Of a stretch of DNA of 64,000 bases, positions 48,457 through 60,907 are shown in pieces. The number at the start of each line of letters is the position of its first letter. Positions within the stretch are counted from its first letter, which is position 1. Position numbers and translations under genes: made by a program. The stretch comes from Gelatoporia subvermispora B (Eukaryota; Basidiomycota; Agaricomycetes; Polyporales; Gelatoporiaceae), in NCBI GenBank assembly GCA_000320605.2, contig KB445801.1:1011506-1075505 (forward strand), written 5' to 3'. The notes beneath the pieces were generated by a model that worked only from the letters and a program-made list of their open reading frames with translations, was not told where the DNA came from and did no database searches.

Positions 48457-50418
48457 ATGCGTGCCGAGCTACCAACGGTTTCCTTCATCTGCGTGGCACT
48501 GCTCGCAGGACTCGTTCCGGCACATTGGACAGCGCAGGATGTCCGCTTCGCGATGCTGGCACTCATTGCGTGGTTGTCTGTGTGCAACTTGATCCAAGGG
48601 GTCAATGCTGCAGTTTGGGCTGGTAACGACGCCACACGGATAACCGCATGGTGCGATATAGGTATGTGGCGATTTAGCGAAGAATCTCTGTAGCTGACAT
48701 CTTGTGATCCTCAGTCACCAAGTTAACGCTTGGCTCACACATTGCGATACCTGGCGCATGCCTATCGATGTGCCTTCATATTCAAAATTCTCCTTTCGGT
48801 TCAGCAAGACGTTCACGACGACTCGGTTATATCCCCGACATTATGTTCTGTATAGCACTCCCTCTTTTCTATATTGCGCTCCGTAAGTTCTCATCAGGAT
48901 CTCCGCGACCTGCATACTCAACTGACATGTACTGTCACAGATACGATTGTCCAAGACCACCGCTTCGACATCGCAGCTGACTTTGGCTGCAGCGCATCAA
49001 CATACACGTCCATTCCCGCCATATCACTGGTCTGGCTACCGCCGACCGTTCTCTGTATCTCTACGCTCTTTTTCGTCGCGATCCTCGGCCCCAGATGTAT
49101 ACGTATCAGACACCTCCAACAGGCATCGGGAATCAGCCCGTACTTCACCTATTGCCCCCTCCTCATCTCTCTCCTTGCCCCTGCGATCCTCCTTTCCACC
49201 CTCGCTTTTACGCTCCATTCCCGCATAGAAGCCACGGGAGTGTTGCCATGGTCATCCTGGGCTAGCGTCCTCTCTCAATTCTCGACGCCTAACGTTATTC
49301 CTCCCACTGCGCAAACTGACCTTATCGGGATTCAGGTTGTGTGGTGGCTGGTTCCTGCTTGTTCTGTCATCGTCATTGTGGCATCGTTGGTCCTTTTCTC
49401 ACCCTCCATCGTGGACGAGACGCTCAGCAACTACCATGTGTTTGTGGGACGGCGTAACCGACAACAAGACTGCCTCGCCCTCAAGACCATCCCAAGTCCG
49501 CCTATGTGCGCTCCGGATGAGCTCATGAAGTGGAGTTGGGACGACGCGACACGGTCCGCCGGGAAGCCGCAGCCCCTCCACATTGTGATACCCAGGTCTC
49601 CCTCAAGCGCCTCCCTTCCGCGCAACTCCGGCAGCTCGAGCGACACTGCCACTGCGTCATCGGGCCCGCATGTCACGACGTCGCCCTCACAAAGTTTAGA
49701 CGAGACATTCGTGCAATCGACGTTGTCATACTTGTCCTCTCCCACTGCGCGCCAAGCGCTCGGCGTCCCGCGTCCTCACACACCCGAGCCACATACCATC
49801 TACATGGACATCTCCGCCTCGCCTGCACCAGTACCCATTCCGCCGCCCCGCACACTGCGGAGGGCGCACCGCCCGCCGCCGTTATCGATTCACTCCGGTG
49901 AGACCGTCATCTACTCGACGTCGTCCGCATTCCCGGCGCCCTCCGTGCCATGCGCGACCCCGGTCGCAGCATACCCAACGCCTGCTGTGGCACCCGACGA
50001 GCCCTCACCCAACGGCCCGCGCAGACCCTCGACGCCTGGCTCGCTCCTCTCTGGTCCTTGGCCCCGTCCGCCCTCTGCGATCCCGACGCCTTCCGAATCT
50101 CGTGGGTCGCCTGTCGGGTCCGTTGTACGGTCGCCAACAGGCTCGGTCATGCGCTTCTTCACCCACGCCTCTCCCTCGCGAGCGCTCAGACGGGTTGGCA
50201 CTCTCTCTCCCCAGAAGACTGTCCATAACCTGTCGCCGAGCGACCGCACGCCGCGGCCCAGTTGGGTGTCGCTCACGTCTATCGCGTCGCTCACCTCGTC
50301 TTTCCTGTCCCGACGCCCCAGCGAGGTGGCAGGCGTGCCTATGGCGCATCACGACGTGCAAGTTAATGAATCGGGACGGGGTCTACGGGACTCGGACGTC
50401 CTAGGCTCTGCGGTCTGA
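48457..50418 (+). CDS. STE3: Divergent STE3-type receptor E with long C-terminal tail
   Basis: Three exons (48457-48661, 48715-48882, 48941-50418) give 616 residues. The helix-1 region (MRAELPTVSFICVALLAGLV) and LVPAHWTAQDVRFAMLALIA replace the usual PLPWHW or PLPWHL. ITAWCDI, DHRFDIAADFGCSASTYTSI and WLPPTVLCISTLFF mark the class. The intron that other receptors carry after helix 4 is missing, and the helix 5-7 region is poorly conserved (WSSWASVLSQFSTPNV). The cytosolic tail is about 340 residues, rich in S and P. It is the only receptor on the plus strand. It could be a non-mating-type STE3-like receptor, or a mating receptor evolving quickly. No stop or frameshift is seen, so it appears functional. 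Confidence 0.88.
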
Positions 50419-50763
50419 AGCATGGTATGAGATTTGACTTATGCTTTCCGTAAACTTTACGACATGTATTACAAACACATTTTCTTCTTGCCAAGCTGTA
50501 TGTCTTGACGCCGATACCGATTTTCGACCTTCATGCCCACCTCCTTTTGTTCCGATTGTTTTGTAGCCGTCTAGAAGCTGTATCTTAAACGTGCCAAGAT
50601 TCGTTCGCTGTAGCTATTTCGCTGATAATGTATCATTGTTCCCAAACACCCTTGTGTCATCGCACCACGAACCCTAAGTGTACAAGTCCCAAGCCAACCA
50701 AGAATACGACCAGCGCAAGGTAACAGGTCGTTCATGAACTGTATGTGGGCTCCGGAGCCCTGC
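50419..50763. other. Convergent 3' region, receptor E and chitin synthase
   Basis: 0.35 kb; nothing recognised. Confidence 0.5.
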
Positions 50764-53700
50764 TCACTCTTTGTCGAACAGCCGCAGCAACATATACAAC
50801 GCCGACCCAATGAAACGGACCGCTAAGAAATCGATTGTATCAGACTGAAACAGCCTACCAATATGTAGGACTTACCTGCAAGTCCTGCGATGGAGAAGAG
50901 TAGGAACGCAAGGTAGCCATTGACAGCCCTACCGGCGTTAGTGGACGACGCTTTCGTAGAAGCGGTGCTATTCCGAGATATCAATACTCTTACAGACTTG
51001 AATGCATATCAGACGACTTACATCACAACAGCGGCAAGGAGTATCTGGAAAGATTTATGTCATTAGTCACTAGGATGGACATCGGTAAAAGAGCTCGTCA
51101 CGAACATTTGTTAGTGCCCACGTCAGCAGCACCTGGGTAGGACCATTAGTATCGAAAGTTGCAATCTGAACTCGCAGGAGATGAGACTTACACTGCGCAA
51201 TGTGGAGAATGACGCGGGGAAGACAGATGGATGGTAGTACATGTGAGCAACATCCACACTAGCGAAGACCGGGACGTACTTTGTCCTGAAGTTCCTGTCT
51301 GATGCCTCCCTTTCCGCTTGCGGGTCGACTTCCTCTTCCTCATCAACGGGCTTGGAATGCATGACATCTACAGCTGCTTCGTATTCTAGCCTGAGACTCT
51401 GCTCCGTAGGTACCAACACCTCGACGGCCTCCTGTTCCTTGCCTTTCACGCGGCCGAGATCCTTCGAGGTCTTGGTATCGCCCTTGGTGCCCCATGACAC
51501 GTCACTACGATCATGAGTCGAACAACCATTACTTAGGGACAAGCAACTTACTGTACGTTAGCGAACTGCAGGGGATAAGTCAGAACAGTATGAAACAAAG
51601 GATAAGAATCCATACCGCATAGACGTTCAACACGTTGATATATGACGGAGCCATGAGCATGTATTGGAGGGATGATGTCACCAGATGCCATGCATCCAGC
51701 TAGATCATCTAGTGAGCGAGGCGACATCGTCATCACCACAGTGACATACTTGTATCACCGATGCTAAAACCCACAGGCCCAGAGTTGCGAACATCGAGAC
51801 CACAATATTCCGGAAGAGAGGGTTCACGAAGAGATCCGAGGGGGTGACTGGCTTCGCCGCATGAATGGCATTCTCGATACCTCTCACGACAAGGAAAATT
51901 GAGGCGAACTGAGGAAAAAAACAAGGTGAATATGTATTTCGAGTGGCGAATGATTGGGCAGCTCACGCTCATGTATATGGTGACGAGGGCGAAACCGACC
52001 ATCGCTATCGTGTAGAACAACTTCGAACCTTGTGGTCTATTTCCCAGTGCGAGGAGGAACGACGCGATGAGGAGGCCGACGTATATGTACTCGATAACGA
52101 GGTTGATGATGTTGATGACATTTCCGAGATGGAATGACTTGTCTTCGAGGGCCTCCGTCAAAATCTTGTATGCGATGAAGTAATTACCCTGATTGTCGAT
52201 CGACGGCGTGAGACTATAAATCTTCTGCGATTTTTCAGCGAAAGGGGTACTTACGAGAGCAAACCAAGCGAAGATTAGGTTGTATAACTGATAGATCATC
52301 TCGACGTGAATCCATAACTTTCGGAACACTGAATGTGAAGAGCGCCAGATGCGATAAAAGGTTCCAATGCTGTGGAGTGCAGCAAAAAGCGAGCCATTCA
52401 GCCATCGACGTCGTTGAGATATCAACTCAGGCACCTGAACACGTAGTCAGCCCAGCGCGACGTACGTAGGGAGCAGTACATACAGTATCAGGCACGTCCG
52501 TGATAGCGTATGCCGACTTGATATAGTGCAAGGTCCAGTCGCTCTTACGCTTCGATACAAGCTCCCAGCAGAGAATCTAAGCTTTGATCAACTATCGTCT
52601 TCGAAAACAATCACTATAACTTACGCGATCCTCCGCAAGATACATATTGGCCATGAAGATATTTTGCTGCGAGTGTGCATCCTGCAAGTAGGCAGATTGT
52701 TGTAAGAGTATGACAATGTCGAACAATCAGAGGGACCCACAGCATGTTCAGACAAGAAGTATTTCTGCAGTGGACCTTGGCCCTGCTCGTCGTTCTGTAG
52801 CGCATCATAACGGTAAGCGCTGAATGCACCTGGAAGCACGCTGATGTATCCGAAGACCGATTCCCTGCAGCACCATCAGCATTAGCGTGAGCAAATCGTC
52901 TCTCCATCGAGAGATACACGTACAGGGACTTGTCCAGGATGTTCGACAACTTGTACTCGAAGTTCTGTGCACCGACTGCGTCAAAATGAATGAGTGATAG
53001 ACATATGATCTGAGGAAAGGGTGGCCTACCCAGCGGATTGAACAGGTTGAGCCAATATTGGCCTTTCAGCGCGACGATCTCTCCGCAAGCGCCGCCAAGC
53101 TTAGGGTTCTTCTCAAACGCCCTCCAGATGTGAAAGAGCGCCGTCGGACCGGGCATTGTTCCCACATCGATGAGAATGCAGACTTCCGGGTTCAAAATAG
53201 GACAGAAACCCTCGAAGAACCAGCGGTGAGAATTGAGTTTCTTTTGGTTCTTCTCCTTCAAGCAGAAGATCAATTGCACTGGCACAGACTCCTCTGCGAA
53301 GCCCCAGGCCTCTATGTCGTCTGGTTTCCTGATAGGTACTACATTGGCGTCAGCGCAAGTAAGATTATCGCAATACAGAAGCTCACCTTGCGTTGTGTAT
53401 TCATAGATGTGCGCAGTCACGGGTTTCCTATTGACTTCATTCTAGCATCGGAAATCAGCGGAGGAGGAGATAAGACTGGACTATGATTCACCGTCCCAAG
53501 GCCGGTCTGGTAGGCGCCAAGTGCCGTGATATACTTGAGCGTCCTGTGATTGATCTTCAACCTTCCGTCGGAGACGATGCAAACGACGACTTCTGTCCAA
53601 TGCAACGAAGCCTTCTCGCCGCAAAGATGTGCGATATTCTTCGTGACACCGAACATGGTACGGGCGAACAAGTCATCCCTCTCGTTGTACATGGTCACGA

Positions 53701-54278
53701 CGATGAAGAGCTTCGTGCGACGACCCTGAATAATTGGACGGAGCGTGAAACCACTCTCCTTGAACTTGTCTGGTTCGCAAGTGGCTGCCGAGTAGCGGAT
53801 ATGGCTGAATTCTCTGTCAACGCTTTCCGTGCTGGCTTCTGACTTCTGTCGCAATGCTTCAGCGACCTGACTGTAGTATATGTAGTTTCCATTCTCGTCG
53901 AGTCTACCATGCGAGTTAGATCGTCTGCTATTCGCGCGTATTCCTTCATAAAGTACTCACGTAACCTGAGCCTTCTCCCTGATCGGTGTACCGTCCTCCA
54001 TCATAGGAATTTGTGGTTGGGGCATCCCATTGTAATACTCTCCATCATCGGAGAAGAATGACGGCGCGCGAGTATATGAGCTACCCGACGAGAACATCGG
54101 CTCCGGGAACGATGGGCGTGAAGGAGGTGGAGTGACCGCAAAGGCGGGATGGAGTCCTCCGGGAGACGGTAAGTCCTGCTGATCATACTGCCCTCTGAAG
54201 GACTGATCCGTCTAGAAGTCGTCAACATAATGAAATGAACAGAGAACAAAAGGTGCTTACTGGCTGATAGTATGTCAT
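50764..54278 (-). CDS. CHS: Chitin synthase (division 1 type)
   Basis: Twenty exons close in frame to 818 residues, from ATG at 54278 (MTYYQP, an 18-nt exon) to TGA at 50764. Family landmarks in order: [76 protein letters not shown] region, [26 protein letters not shown] (QRRRW catalytic motif), [25 protein letters not shown] and a final membrane pair ending [19 protein letters not shown]. The enzyme is a processive plasma-membrane UDP-GlcNAc transferase making wall chitin. At 51192 the reading frame requires a one-base exon, flanked by GCGCAG and GTAAGT (see findings). It separates receptor E from the 58-62 kb pheromone/receptor pair. Confidence 0.95.
51192..51192 (-). other. Predicted single-nucleotide exon of the chitin synthase
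   Basis: The upstream exon ends ACA AA at 51280 before GTACGT. An intron of 87 nt ends GCGCAG; one T (minus strand) follows; then GTAAGT opens a second intron of 59 nt with an ACTAAT branch motif, ending CCCAG at 51133. Joining AA, T and GTG yields [13 protein letters not shown] and keeps the downstream frame to the conserved C-terminus. Skipping the T gives a stop three codons later. Confidence 0.7.
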
Positions 54279-56627
54279 TGCTAAGTCTCACCCGGACCAG
54301 CTATAGTCACGACAGAATATATGCTATCGGATGAGCGTATGGTCTCGAATATCTCTGGGAAATGCGAGGGATAAGATGATAGAGGTCCTCCGCGCCCTGG
54401 AAGCACGGTATCTCCGGCCTTAAAGCTCCAGCAATCTCTGGGGGCAATGAAAGTCGTGTATGCAGCGCCGGCATTGCGATCGAGAGCGTGGACAGCACAT
54501 GTGAGCGATGTGCAGCATCGCGATAGTCCTTGCGTCTGCTCAGGAGGGTACATCAAAAACGAGGTTTCCACGTTCCACGCATGGCGAGGCGAGGCGAGGC
54601 GCCTACCAAGGAATAGAAGTCGAAGGCGCGGCAATGCTAGGTCGTACCAGAAACGCCCGCCAGGAGTACAAAGCCTCTATCATAGCAGTGAGACCAGTCC
54701 TGTCTCTCAGGAGCGTATGCCAGCGTATGGGCACTGCATCCGATTATCTGCCACGATGCTCTCAAGATACGAAGTCGCAGTGACAATGCCAGGAGGCCGG
54801 AAAGTAGTATTCATCAGAGAAATCGCTCCTCCGAGGGACCGCAGGGACGAGTAGATGTATTGCAGCAGGTAATAACGCTCCGTGAACGTCATGACAGTAA
54901 CAAGACTTCTAGACTAGTAGTCGTCGGAGTTTGAATGAGGTCCGGGACCAAAGTCTGTAGTGCACGGCATGTCTTGTGTCCGCAGGAGTCTTTGGTTCTT
55001 CTCACATCCGCCTCCGCTACTTCCCAGACACTGATATTCAGATCTCAGACTTCATGTGCATTGCTGTTTCGTTGTCTCCGATGACAAGATGGATGGAAGA
55101 TCGAGTTGGAGATGAACGTGTTGAGCACGACTCTCAGGCTTCTCGGCCCTCTTAACTTTCGCGGCGAGGCCAGCCCGTCAGCTGGTGCCACTTTGGCCAT
55201 GCAGAAGCCCAAGGAGCTGGATAATCTTCGAAAATCTTCGACGCATCCGGCAAGCGACAATATGAATATCGTGATGGTGTCGCACCTGTGGGCCGACGAG
55301 GACCTAGCATAATGTTAAGGTCGACGACGCAACACCACAGGAACACTTTTCTTATTCGGAGACCGGCCTGAAAACTGCATTTAGAATTGCTCATTGCAAA
55401 AATATCGAGCAAAATGTCGCAAACACTGTGCGGTACTCTGATGCGTTTTTGTGATACATTTTACCTTTCGCTCTGTAAGCTGTGAACACATTTGAGATGG
55501 ACTTGGATAACCTACAGGACAGTTTTCCGCGAAAACCTACCCGCACAGGATGCACATTAATATACCGATCTTGAAGCCGTACTTTTTCTGCGGGCACCTT
55601 CAATTGCGCCCGGTTGCGTGGCATGACCCACTAGTCTGAAGAAACGAATGCACGGCACTGCATAATGAAGCTTCTCTCGTTCCTCCTCATTGACGCAATG
55701 CAGCTTGCCAGTCTTGCCCAGTATCGATGTAGTTCGCAATGTCCCCATCTCAGAGATTTTCGTAATTTGCAATCAGAACGTAGTCGACATGCCGCAGGAA
55801 AGTCACCACCCACAAGCTGCACTGCACCCACCTGAGCTGCTTGCTGTCTTACGGGCCGTTGGGGAAGATTCTTGCTGCTTCGGTACATTCTGCGTCTAAC
55901 TCTAGATCTGTCCCGTAATGATCTCAGAGACTGGGGTGTTCAAGTACACAATCCCAAGATCGGATTCGCGGACAGCGACTTTTTATAACACGTCTCGTGC
56001 ATGTCTCCCTACTCTGTCTTGGGTCATATTCGTGTAGCTCGTAGTGCATTGTAGTTGCGTCAGAGTTCCCATGCTGTTCCATGTTATTCTTCCGAAGGGT
56101 TAACTCACGCAGCGTATAGCATGTGAACCATGGCTACTTCCGTTACCTGTACATGTTAGAGGTTTACCTTTCCACATGTGTCCCTGCGTCGATCTCAAAT
56201 AGCCATCCCCAAATTTTGAACGTCCCCAGACTTCAGCTTGCATTCCGTCACTCGCCAACTTCTCATATATCCCTCAGCCAAGAAGACAAGCACACGCTGA
56301 ATCGAGGGGAAAGAGGTACCGACAAGGCGAGAAAAGCGAGAAAAGTTAACTGATCGCTTCGTTGGTGCAGCTTGACGTCACGCGATTGTCGCGTGCAACG
56401 CCGCGGACGCGCACGACCAAGTCGACAATCTCCACAACGACGACGACAACTTCACACAAGACGAACTTAACGACGAAGGCATCAGCAGAGCCACGCAGAA
56501 CAACGACGCGCAGCGGCGACAGCATCCATCGAGCTTGTCACCCTCGGATGTGAGGCGCTGGACAAGAGTATTTCAACATCGAGTCTCGACATCGCCTCGC
56601 CTATCACACGTTGCATGCTCTTTTCCA
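54279..56627. other. Divergent promoter region of chitin synthase and the membrane protein gene
   Basis: 2.35 kb, long for this genome. Frames up to 135 codons overlap on both strands without motif or splice pattern. Possibly long 5' leaders or an unrecognised gene. Confidence 0.45.
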
Positions 56628-58209
56628 ATGACCATGAATGCTCAAGCAGGACCATCGAGACGACCCAGCTATGATCGCACAGACTTTTCCGGCACATATG
56701 CGAACGTGGTCCCTGAGGACAGTGACGAGGAGTCTAGCACCGATGAGGAACTCGACTACTCTTCCGCCCAGTACCACACACCGCCATCCCATGTAAAGGG
56801 CAAGAGCATTCATCTTGAAGGTCACAAGCCTCAGCACGCACGCGCGAATACGAGCCAGGCGCAGTCAGAGAAGTCCAAGTCGTCTTGGGTGGACCTCGAC
56901 CTGTCTGTGGTCGTTGCGCTCGTCTCGCCGATAGGAAACTGGTTAACGGGCGGGGATCACATTCGGAACCTGTTTATCATCGTCCTCCTCATCTTTTATC
57001 TCCACCAAGTCATCGAAGGTGCGTACAGCGCCCTCATGTCCTTCCCAACTGACCATCTGCGAAGTTCCATGGTCCCTATACCAAGCATCCTTGGCACACA
57101 CTCCTTTGCCCCGCAACGCCGACGCCGACGATCAAGACGAAACCGAAGAATCTCAAGTAGCACGACTCGCTCACAGCGAATTGCACCAGCAGGAGCTGTT
57201 CTTCCTCAGTCTCACCATCCTGTCCCCCTTAGCCGGCGCGGTACTCCTCCGCTACGTTCTGCACGCACTGAGCGGTACGGATTCACTCTCATGGTTCAGC
57301 ACTGCACTCTTCGTGCTCGCAACGGGCCTCCGACCATGGTCGCACCTTGTCTCGCGCCTGCGCGAACGCACCACTGCGCTCCACGCCGCGGCCCAAGCGG
57401 CGCCTCACCCAAGCCACGCTGCAGAGCTGCACGCGGAACTCGATGCGCTCCGAGAGCACGTGGAAAGACTCGAAGGCGAGCTCGCGGAGGTGCGGAAACA
57501 GGCCGAGATGGGCACGCAGCTGCAGGAAGTCTGCGACGACCTGAGCGAGGCGCTCGGCGAGGTGGACCGCGCAGGAGGCCGGAGGGAGCGCAAGACCGAG
57601 GCGACGCAGAAGATGCTCCTCCAGCGCATCGGAAACTTGGAGAATGGGCTGGTGCAGATTCGTGAACAACACAGGCGCGACATTCAGGCGGCTGCTGGGG
57701 CAATACACCTGCACCAGGTCTGGCACAGCGTCGAGCGGCTCATCATGGGTACTGCCCAGAAGGCGCTCAATGTCCCTCAGCGGCTCTGGTTGTGGTGCGC
57801 CAGCGTCACAGGCCCGAGCACGTACCCTGGATCGTCCCCTCGCCTGCGCATGAACGGCCTTGCGCACGCACCGAACGGCATGTATGCCCCGCGCATCCGC
57901 AGCCCCGAGCACTCCCCGCGTGTGCCGCGGCTGCCGACTATCCCCGAGGCAGACGCGTCCGAGGGCGAGGCTGAGGGCTCCGGTGCAGACTCGGACGACA
58001 CGTACGTATCCGCGCCGGACCCAAGCATGAAGCGCTCCCGCAGTCGGAGCAGCAGTGGCGGCAAGCTCGGGACTATACGCAGGTCAAAGACATTGGGCGA
58101 GTATGCGTTTGAGTACGCTCAGGGCGTCATGCTCTGGCCGTACCGCACGAGTGTCAAAGTCTTGGTTACTGTGGCTCCTCCGGCGGCGCGGATCCTGCCC
58201 CGGATGTGA
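56628..58209 (+). CDS. Conserved three-pass membrane protein with coiled coil
   Basis: Two exons, 56628-57018 and 57065-58209, give 511 residues; a second ATG at 56634 is equally possible. An acidic, disordered N-terminus (EDSDEESSTDEELDYSSAQY) precedes a membrane stretch SVVVALVSPIGNWLTGGDHI with IRNLFIIVLLIFYLHQVIEV. Two more helices follow, ELFFLSLTILSPLAGAVLLR and WFSTALFVLATGLRPWSHLV. Residues about 255-370 are a predicted coiled coil (ELHAELDALREHVERLEGEL and on). The C-terminal quarter is basic and serine-rich with a final LGEYAFEYAQGVMLWPYRTS. I recognise the type as a conserved agaricomycete protein without assigned role. An organelle or ER membrane tether is conceivable, but this is inference. 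Confidence 0.8.
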
Positions 58210-58885
58210 AAGGACGATTGTCTGGTTGGAAAAGTCTTCACGCATGATATCTGTAAACGGCTTTGCATGATCCGTTTCTGCGCATGTAGGGTTTCTGGAG
58301 TTCCGGCTGGCCGAGTACTTTATATTTGTCTGTACAATACTTTATGTCTGTACTCTTGCTGGTGAAGATGTACCCCATTCTGTCAGTCACGATCTACGAA
58401 ACGCACGAATTGCACGAAATGCACGCGATGTATTTTCTTCCATAACAATATAGTAAAAGTGAAGTGTCTTGTCAATGTACCGCTAGGGCGATGAAAAAAA
58501 AGGGTGTACGTGTACTACTCCGTTTCGGCCTCTTTCCTCAAACTACGTCTCTAGGTCTACGAATCGTACACGGTCCCGCTATGTACAGAGAAAACTAAGA
58601 AGTGGTCGGCATGGTCCCAGTAGAAATGAACAAACGAATGGAGTGTCGAGCGAAACAGGGGAGTACAGGAATTATACAGAGACATAATGAGAGTGTGGGC
58701 GGCCTGCGGCTCGGGCGGCGGCGTGCTTGGGGTAATGGGCGACGATAGACGGCCCACGGGATTGCGTGTATGGATACAGTCTTGTGGATGGGATGTAATA
58801 AATACAGAGGGGGCTGCCTAAGATCGGTCAGTATCGAACTTGCTGTAAAATAAAGCAGTGATAACGTACGGAAGCAGGAAGACCC
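58210..58885. other. Convergent 3' region, membrane protein and pheromone gene
   Basis: 0.68 kb; short direct repeats GAAACGCACGAA/TTGCACGAAATGCACG near 58400; otherwise nothing. Confidence 0.5.
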
Positions 58886-59005
58886 TCATGCAATGATACA
58901 GTGCTGCGAGACGAAGCTGTTCGTCTGCGTCTCCTCGTTGACGAGAGGAGAGTCGGCGCCAGTGGTGGTGGGCTCGACATCGGCGATGGTGAAGAAGGCG
59001 TCCAT
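58886..59005 (-). CDS. Lipopeptide mating pheromone precursor, SQHCIIA class
   Basis: Intronless, 39 residues, ATG at 59005. Starts MDAFFTIADVEPTTTGAD, has VNEETQTN in the middle and ends SFVSQHCIIA. Its last ten residues equal those of the precursor at 25892, 33 kb away, while the N-terminal halves differ. It lies 1.9 kb downstream of receptor F on the same strand. A TATATAAG element at 59165-59172 (minus strand) lies about 160 nt upstream. Confidence 0.87.
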   Translation of the reverse strand: MDAFFTIADVEPTTTGADSPLVNEETQTNSFVSQHCIIA

Positions 59006-60907
59006 TGTGAACAGGTGAGAATGAGGTTTCGCGAAGTGCTAGAAGGCGGGGTGTCGCAGAGATCGAAGATGCGCGTACTAACTCTTAGCTCGAGGAACTT
59101 GAGCTGAGTGCGAGTGTTCGTTGTGTGCGATGCTGAAGTACATTTCTTGGCCATTTCGCTTAGACTTATATACAGAGACTCTTGGGCTGTCGTCAGGGCT
59201 CGTGGCCCGCAGACAATTGTGCGGGATGCGGAGTGAGGTATGACAGGACGGAGGGCGGACGGGAGGCGAGTGCAATTGTCTCGTCCTCGCGACGGCCTGC
59301 GCCCTGCGACATCAACTTTCCAAGTTCACTTGTATGTTCCTGAGAGTTGCCCGAGTAGGGTTGACATCGACATCCGAGATGCGAGCTTTGCCCAAGAGCG
59401 GCAGCCATGTCCCGGTCAGATGTCCCTGAGACTTGATGTACGCCCGTATCGGATCCCCCAAGATGGCGAAAAGAGCGCGATGACGCAGGATAGTCCATGA
59501 AATCGTCCGATTAGCCCGAGAAAGTATGGCTAGACGCACGAGTTCAGTCCTGATAGCATGTCCAAGATGACTGCACAATAGTAAGTTCGCTGATAATCTC
59601 ACGAGAGGCCGAACACGAAGAACAGCATGCCGAGCAAGGATCACCGAGGGATACAAATTGCTTCCGTCGCACACACCTGTGTCGAAAGCGGCATGGGTGT
59701 TCCTATTGTTGGTGCTGGAGCGCGGACTTGAATGTTCAGACGAATGTCATTCGCCACATGTAAGACACACACAGCGACATTGATCCGACTGTACGGGGTA
59801 AGGATACGCGCTTTTGTAACCGCCAGGACCCGACTACGAGAGAGCTCGTGACAAAGCACTGCTGCTGCTGCGATGTGGCTTCGTATATCTTTTCTTCCGA
59901 GTATATTGATGTTCACGAATTCCGCAGCTCAGCCCGAGATAGACAGTACGTCCTACGAATCTTAGTATACCGCGGTAAGATAAGCACAGAACCATTCGGT
60001 CGAGAAAAAAACCGCAGCCCGGTGCCGAGTTGGTGAGAGTCACAGTGCGCAAGACAATAAAATAGGCGCCAGACGTCCCGACACAATAAACGCAGTTGAC
60101 GCGTGTCCAGGCCACAAGTCGGATCGGTACAAGTAATCAAAGTCCTTCTTGATGTTCAGATAGTTCTCGATACTTGGGTCGCGTTGTTCGCTGGAAGTCC
60201 GTGGTCATCCCTGTACGGTCATGTAGAGACGAGTCAACATGCTAAGTAGTATTGATGACTTGCAAGAGCATGAAATCAAGAGTTTGAGCAGTATTTTCAC
60301 CCTGTACGTTGTATGTAACAGAAGAAGCAGAAGAGACAGCAACACGAAAAGCGACAGATCATGACCATCCTTGACTCGGTGGCAGTCCAACATGTTGACG
60401 GTCTCAAGCAAAGTTCAAGGCGCCACAAAGCGGCTGCGTCCGGACCGCGGGCGGATTACGGGCCGCTACTCACGTTCACGTGATGTAGCGGAAAGGCGCC
60501 TGAGCGCTTGAGACTTTGTGGGAGTACTTGTCGAGTCCCTCACTCTCAGCCTGCGATCTATGTAGAACGGAGACATGCGTTCAAGCCCGGCCGAGATCAG
60601 ACTCGAAGGTGCTTTCACTGTCGCTTCACTCATAGAGAAGTATTAGATGGGCAAAACATCTATTGCAAAACCAATACAGCAAAGCCAGACATCGTCGTCT
60701 AGTATTACGAGAAGTATACATACGAGGACGTCCCCTACGCGGGCAAGACGCCGACGATAGCACCGAGTGGGGTATGGTGGTATCAAAGAGGCAGCTAGTA
60801 ATACAGTGGTCACAAGTCCCAGTGATCAGAACAAACACGATAAGCAATGACGATACGAATAACTTGAGGGAGAGGTTTTTAGGCTGTGTAAGGAACGGAG
60901 GGAGCCC
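59006..60907. other. Intergenic, pheromone gene to receptor F
   Basis: 1.9 kb; nothing recognised beyond the TATA-like element at 59165. Confidence 0.5.
59165..59172 (-). promoter_or_regulatory. TATA-like element of the pheromone gene at 59005
   Basis: Minus strand TATATAAG, about 160 nt before the ATG. Further away than at the other pheromone genes. Confidence 0.35.

Noticed and set aside
55690..55899. Small plus frame ending in a Cys-rich sequence (SCCFGTFCV)
   Set aside because: No cysteine at position -4, so no CaaX box; start and middle unlike the other precursors.
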